The notes under the pieces were generated by a model, which was not told the DNA's origin, did no database searches, and worked only from the letters and a program-made list of their open reading frames with translations. From CAYHKY01 sp964357355 (GTDB taxonomy: Bacteria; Patescibacteriota; Microgenomatia; UBA10105): a stretch of DNA of 26,156 nt. Numbering within the stretch: position 1 is the stretch's first letter; every line of letters begins with the position of its first letter. Position numbers and translations under genes: made by a program. Positions 22,612 through 26,156 of the stretch are shown here, piece by piece. The stretch is taken from NCBI GenBank assembly GCA_964357355.1, contig CAYHKY010000010.1, positions 1 to 26,156 on the forward strand, read 5' to 3'.

Positions 22612-23449
22612 TTTTAAAACCGCTTTTATGCCTAACTGGTGTCCAGGGTGCGGGGATTTTGGAATATGGGGATCTCTTAAAAATGCACTCGTGGCCAAAG
22701 GTTGGGGACCAACTGATTTTTGTACCGTTTATGGAATTGGTTGTCATGGTCACATGGTGAATTTCCTAAAGTCATATGCTATTGAAACACTTCACGGCCG
22801 GCCGATACCGGTTGCGCAAGGTATCAGATTGGCAAATCACAAATTGCCAGTAGTAATAGTTGCCGGTGATGGAGATACATTTGGAGAAGGGACCAATCAT
22901 TTGGTGCATATTTCACGCCGCAATGTCAATGCGACCATGATTGTACACGACAACCAGGTTTATGGTTTAACGACTGGTCAGACTGCTCCGACTGCACAAA
23001 AAGGATTTAAGACTAAGTCGACTCCAGCAGGTGTTATTGAAGAACCAATCAACCCAGTGGCGATTGCCTTAGCTGCTGGAGCCACATTTGTTGCTCGGGG
23101 TTTTGCAGGTGACATACCGGGACTTACAAAATTAATTGTAGCTGGTTTTAACCATAAAGGTTTTGCGTTCATAGATGCATTGCAACCCTGTGTAACCTTT
23201 AATCATGTGAATACGTATGCTTGGTATCGGGAAAATATTTATGAGCTCAATGATACACACGACAAAACTGACCGGGCAAAAGCATTTGCCAAAGCTCTTG
23301 AATGGGGTCCAAAAGTTCCTACAGGAATTTTTTATCAAGTGGAAAAACCGACGTATGAGGATGAGACACCGCAACTTGCCACTTCGCCTTTAGTTGAGCA
23401 GTCGTTGGTCTCGCCACAGCTTACCGAACTTTTTGATGCACTTGTTTAA
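22595..23449 (+). CDS. korB: 2-oxoacid:ferredoxin oxidoreductase, beta subunit
   Basis: ATG 22595 (MSTNIDFKTAFMPNWCPGCGDFG) gives the usual start for this family; the frame extends only two codons upstream. The 284 residues show WCPGCG, GIGCHGHM, and the thiamine diphosphate/Mg motif GDGDTFGEGTNHL with DNQVYGLTTGQ. LQPCVTFN holds another conserved Cys. In two-subunit enzymes this subunit carries the single [4Fe-4S] cluster bound by WCPGCG-type and later Cys residues, together with the cofactor. The 17-base overlap with korA indicates coupled translation. No separate delta ferredoxin subunit is present, so the small ferredoxin upstream is a likely electron acceptor. Confidence 0.92.
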   Translation: MSTNIDFKTAFMPNWCPGCGDFGIWGSLKNALVAKGWGPTDFCTVYGIGCHGHMVNFLKSYAIETLHGRPIPVAQGIRLANHKLPVVIVAGDGDTFGEGTNHLVHISRRNVNATMIVHDNQVYGLTTGQTAPTAQKGFKTKSTPAGVIEEPINPVAIALAAGATFVARGFAGDIPGLTKLIVAGFNHKGFAFIDALQPCVTFNHVNTYAWYRENIYELNDTHDKTDRAKAFAKALEWGPKVPTGIFYQVEKPTYEDETPQLATSPLVEQSLVSPQLTELFDALV

Positions 23450-23458
23450 AGTGATTCC

Positions 23459-23488
23459 TTGACAGTTTAGCACTTACTATGTTAGACT
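23459..23488 (+). promoter_or_regulatory. lon promoter
   Basis: Consensus TTGACA (23459-23464) and TAGACT (23483-23488) are 18 bp apart. The -10 box ends 9 nt before ATG 23498, implying an mRNA with almost no leader. The CIRCE-like operator covers the spacer and the -10 box. Confidence 0.65.
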
Positions 23489-23493
23489 GCTAA
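23467..23493 (+). promoter_or_regulatory. CIRCE-like HrcA operator on lon
   Basis: TTAGCACTT (23467-23475), nine bases, and GACTGCTAA (23485-23493) match the CIRCE consensus TTAGCACTC-N9-GAGTGCTAA in 8 of 9 positions on each side, with the exact 9-bp spacer. CIRCE is bound by the heat-shock repressor HrcA, and bound HrcA would block RNA polymerase here. No hrcA gene is in the window. Confidence 0.85.
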
Positions 23494-23497
23494 AAAT

Positions 23498-25954
23498 ATG
23501 GCAGAACAATCCTTAGTAAAATTAAACCCTTCAATTCCAATTATTCCTATTCGGGATGGAGTCGTGTTTCCCGGAACAGAAGTAGTCCTTACTTTTGGAA
23601 GGCAACGCTCAGTTTCAGCCATAGACGCAGCTCAAGCATATAATCGTCAAGTAGTATTAGTAATGCAAAAAAATCCTAACATGAATAATCCGGCAGCAAC
23701 GGATCTCTTTCGAATTGGAACAAAAGCCGAGATAGAACGTATGTTCAAAAACGACGGTGAAATCAACGCTCTTGTCAAAGGGATATCGCGTGTCGAAATT
23801 CAATCATATGATTCATCAGATCCTTATTTTTTAGGCAAAGTCACCCTTCTGCCTGATATTGGAGAAGAAACCGTCGAATTAAAAGCACTTTGTAATCATA
23901 TCGTTTCAGAACTCAGAAAGGCAGTCAATTTAGGTAAAACTGTAGATTTCCTGATATTCATGAACATTATGTCCTCTCCACCCACCGGAGAATTAATCAA
24001 TCAAGTGGCTAATATCTTAAATATCAAGCCAAATGAAAAACAGGATGTTTTAGAAACCCGGGATATACGTAAGCGCGCTGAGAAAGTAGACGCATATCTG
24101 GCACATGAAGTTAAAATTTTGGAACTTGAACGCAAAATTTCATCAAAAACCCAGGAGCGTTTTGACAAAAATATGCGCGAATCAGTATTGCGTGAACGAT
24201 TAAAAACAATAGAAAAGGAATTGGGAGAGGATGATAACAAAGAGTTACATGAATTGGAGGCCAAGATAAAGGCAGCAGTTATGCCTGAAGAAGTTGAAAC
24301 TAAGGCTATGAAGGAGTTGAAAAGGTTGATGCAGATGTCTCAATACAACCCAGAAGCTTCATATTTGCGTACCTATTTGGATTGGTTGATAGAACTTCCA
24401 TGGAATGTGAAGAGTTCAAACAATGTTGATATCAAACGCGCTGAATCGGTCTTGGATAATGATCATTTTGGACTTAAAAAGGTCAAAGAACGCATAATTG
24501 AGTATTTGGCGGTAATGAAGTTAAAAGCCAGTCGAATTGAACCGCTTACAGAAAAAAAAGAATCGGCGGATAAATCAAAAAAAGATGAAACTAAGCCAAA
24601 GACTCGCGGTGGAAGTCCTACTATCTTATGTTTCGTAGGACCGCCGGGTGTAGGAAAAACTAGTTTGGGCAAATCAATAGCTTCAGCTTTGGGCAGAAAA
24701 TTCGTCAAGATGTCTCTTGGCGGTATCAGAGATGAGGCAGAAATCAGAGGCCACAGACGGACTTATGTAGGAGCTCTTCCTGGAAGAATGATCCAAGGTA
24801 TCAAACAAGCAGGCACTAAAAATCCGGTTTTCATGTTGGATGAAATTGATAAGGTAGGAACAGATTTTCGGGGAGATCCCTCAGCCGCACTTTTGGAGGC
24901 ATTAGATCCTGAGCAAAATTATGCATTTTCTGATCATTATCTGGAAGCTCCTTTCGATTTGTCAGACGTATTTTTTATTACTACCTGCAATGTATTGGAC
25001 ACGATCCCGCCGGCTCTCAGGGATCGGCTTGAAATCATTCATTTTCCCGGATATACAGAAGATGAAAAATTCAACATCGCCAAAGGATTTTTGTTTAAGA
25101 AGCAGCAGGAAAATAACGGCTTGATACCAGGACAAGCGCGTATTACTGATGATGGGTTAAAAACAATAATAAGAAAATATACTCGTGAGGCAGGCGTACG
25201 TTCGTTAGAGAGAGAAATTTCAACCATATTTCGTAAAATTGCTCGAGAAGTGGCCGAAAGTAAAACACAAAAAGCTACTGTTGGAGTTTCGCAATTACAA
25301 AAATATTTAGGACCAGCAAAATTCACTGCGTATCTTGCTGAAAAGAAAGATGAAGTAGGAATTTCGACTGGATTAGCTTGGACAGAGGCCGGCGGAGACA
25401 TTCTTTTTATCGAAGTTGCACTTATGCCAGGAAAGGGGCAATTAACACTCACTGGGCATTTGGGTGATGTAATGAAGGAATCCTGTCACGCAGCTTTGTC
25501 ATATATTAGAAGTCGTTGGTTGACATTAGGATTAGCCGAAAAATTCTATCAACATATCGATGTTCATGTACACGTTCCGGAAGGTGCAGTACCAAAAGAT
25601 GGTCCCAGTGCCGGCGTTGCTATTACAACTGCATTAGTTTCAGCCCTTACAAAGGTGCCAATTAGACGCTTGGTGGGTATGACTGGTGAAGTTACTCTTC
25701 GGGGCAGGGCTTTGGAAATTGGCGGTGTAAAGGAAAAAGTAATTGCAGCACACAGAGCAGGTCTCAAAACTATCATTTTACCAAAGAATAACAAGAAGGA
25801 TTTAGAAGATATTCCACGCTATGTACTTGATGATCTTGAATTTGTTTTTGTTGAACATATGGACGAAGTTTTAAGAGTGGCTCTAATTAAGTCAACTACA
25901 CCAGTAAAATCATCCCCTTCGTTTCCACGTCGAACGCCTACCTTGATTGCTTAA
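23498..25954 (+). CDS. lon: ATP-dependent protease Lon (LonA type)
   Basis: The 818 residues contain the whole LonA order. The N-terminal substrate-binding domain (about 10-205, IPIIPIRDGVVFPGTE) is followed by a coiled region (KTQERFDKNMRESVLRERLKTI-like). The AAA+ module has GPPGVGKTS from residue 381 and FMLDEIDKVG, and the protease domain has Ser704 in PKDGPSAGV and Lys747 in GGVKEKV. The 43-residue gap between the two equals that of E. coli Ser679/Lys722. A charged insert rich in Lys (about 350-372) precedes the Walker A motif. Lon degrades misfolded and regulatory proteins. The CIRCE-like site directly in its promoter predicts heat induction through HrcA. Confidence 0.97.
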   Translation: MAEQSLVKLNPSIPIIPIRDGVVFPGTEVVLTFGRQRSVSAIDAAQAYNRQVVLVMQKNPNMNNPAATDLFRIGTKAEIERMFKNDGEINALVKGISRVEIQSYDSSDPYFLGKVTLLPDIGEETVELKALCNHIVSELRKAVNLGKTVDFLIFMNIMSSPPTGELINQVANILNIKPNEKQDVLETRDIRKRAEKVDAYLAHEVKILELERKISSKTQERFDKNMRESVLRERLKTIEKELGEDDNKELHELEAKIKAAVMPEEVETKAMKELKRLMQMSQYNPEASYLRTYLDWLIELPWNVKSSNNVDIKRAESVLDNDHFGLKKVKERIIEYLAVMKLKASRIEPLTEKKESADKSKKDETKPKTRGGSPTILCFVGPPGVGKTSLGKSIASALGRKFVKMSLGGIRDEAEIRGHRRTYVGALPGRMIQGIKQAGTKNPVFMLDEIDKVGTDFRGDPSAALLEALDPEQNYAFSDHYLEAPFDLSDVFFITTCNVLDTIPPALRDRLEIIHFPGYTEDEKFNIAKGFLFKKQQENNGLIPGQARITDDGLKTIIRKYTREAGVRSLEREISTIFRKIAREVAESKTQKATVGVSQLQKYLGPAKFTAYLAEKKDEVGISTGLAWTEAGGDILFIEVALMPGKGQLTLTGHLGDVMKESCHAALSYIRSRWLTLGLAEKFYQHIDVHVHVPEGAVPKDGPSAGVAITTALVSALTKVPIRRLVGMTGEVTLRGRALEIGGVKEKVIAAHRAGLKTIILPKNNKKDLEDIPRYVLDDLEFVFVEHMDEVLRVALIKSTTPVKSSPSFPRRTPTLIA

Positions 25955-25970
25955 GAAATTAAAATGGCTC

Positions 25971-26156
25971 TTACTGTGAGCTCATGAAGTCGTATACCAT
26001 TTTGGAAATATGAGCAATAGCTTCCTCTGCTGCTTGGTCATTCACTATGTCATTGGTTAGGACCCCGATATAATACGGATTTGTTGGGTGATTGACTATA
26101 CCAACGTCATGGATATTTCCGACCTCGTTACCTATCTTGTGATATACAGTGAGGTT
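25971..26156 (-). CDS. Class A beta-lactamase-like serine hydrolase, C-terminal part
   Basis: A minus-strand frame enters at the right edge and stops at TAA 25973-25971, giving the last 61 residues of a protein. They read VYHKIGNEVGNIHDVGIV, then NPYYIGVLTND, then a final helix EEAIAHISKMVYDFM. This is the end of the beta-lactamase2 fold: the HDVGIV strand and the C-terminal helix are typical, and KIG stands where KTG is usual. The Ser-x-x-Lys and SDN parts are outside the window. CPR proteins of this kind may be cell-wall or peptide hydrolases rather than resistance enzymes. It is convergent with lon, 16 bases away, with no terminator visible between. Confidence 0.65.
   Translation of the reverse strand, partial: NLTVYHKIGNEVGNIHDVGIVNHPTNPYYIGVLTNDIVNDQAAEEAIAHISKMVYDFMSSQ

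Noticed and set aside
22396..22698. 100-codon minus-strand frame across the korA/korB junction
   Set aside because: It is a shadow of two well-recognised genes, with no sensible domain in its translation.
25039..25452. 137-codon open frame on the minus strand inside lon
   Set aside because: It lies fully within a complete, well-conserved lon gene and has no motif, promoter or ribosome-binding site.

Overview
The window is a gene-dense, AT-rich piece of a small bacterial genome. Small genes, short overlaps, promoters lying almost on the start codons, a compact SUF locus, Obg without a C-terminal domain and a basic RRM protein all suggest a member of the Patescibacteria (CPR), perhaps the Microgenomates group. 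That placement is an inference, since no rRNA gene or phylogenetic marker tree is available here. TGA is used as a stop codon (sufD, korA), so the code is the standard bacterial one and not the UGA-Gly code of Gracilibacteria.

Layout. 1-2274: the end of a C39-like peptidase, an anchored surface protein, then an RRM protein / zinc-finger protein / tiny basic peptide series behind a strong promoter with a long leader. 2277-6326: greA (minus), the overlapping ribosome GTPases obg and hflX, and a convergent PIF1-like helicase. 6537-9098: a zinc-ribbon membrane protein, a MITE with target-site duplication, and an ABC exporter ending in a perfect terminator. 9155-12188: a small unknown gene, an OmpR-type two-component system preceded by 11-bp phased repeats, a His-rich anchored protein and a four-helix membrane protein. 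12289-15959: a phosphodiester-glycosidase-like protein, an alpha/beta hydrolase, a D-Ala-D-Ala-ligase-like enzyme and a DEDDy exonuclease. 15979-23449: sufC-sufB-short sufD-sufS-sufU, a [3Fe-4S]-type ferredoxin, a small zinc ribbon and a two-subunit 2-oxoacid:ferredoxin oxidoreductase. 23498-25954: lon under a CIRCE-like operator. 25971 to the end: the C-terminus of a class A beta-lactamase-like protein (minus).

How the parts fit. The 15979-23449 block reads as one iron-sulfur unit: the SUF proteins build clusters, which the ferredoxin and probably the oxidoreductase system use. Obg, HflX and GreA are growth and stress factors of translation and transcription. Lon and its CIRCE-like site point to HrcA-type heat-shock control.

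The most interesting unexplained signal is a roughly 85-98 bp element present three times (1184-1267, 2822-2919, 6435-6530). It has a constant first hairpin and a second hairpin whose apical stem differs in sequence in each copy but stays self-complementary. Two copies end in the apparent promoter of the next gene. Other signals are the six-register 11-bp repeat in front of the two-component system, the CIRCE-like site on lon, and a recurrent promoter geometry (-10 box 6-9 nt before the start codon) that implies leaderless mRNAs.
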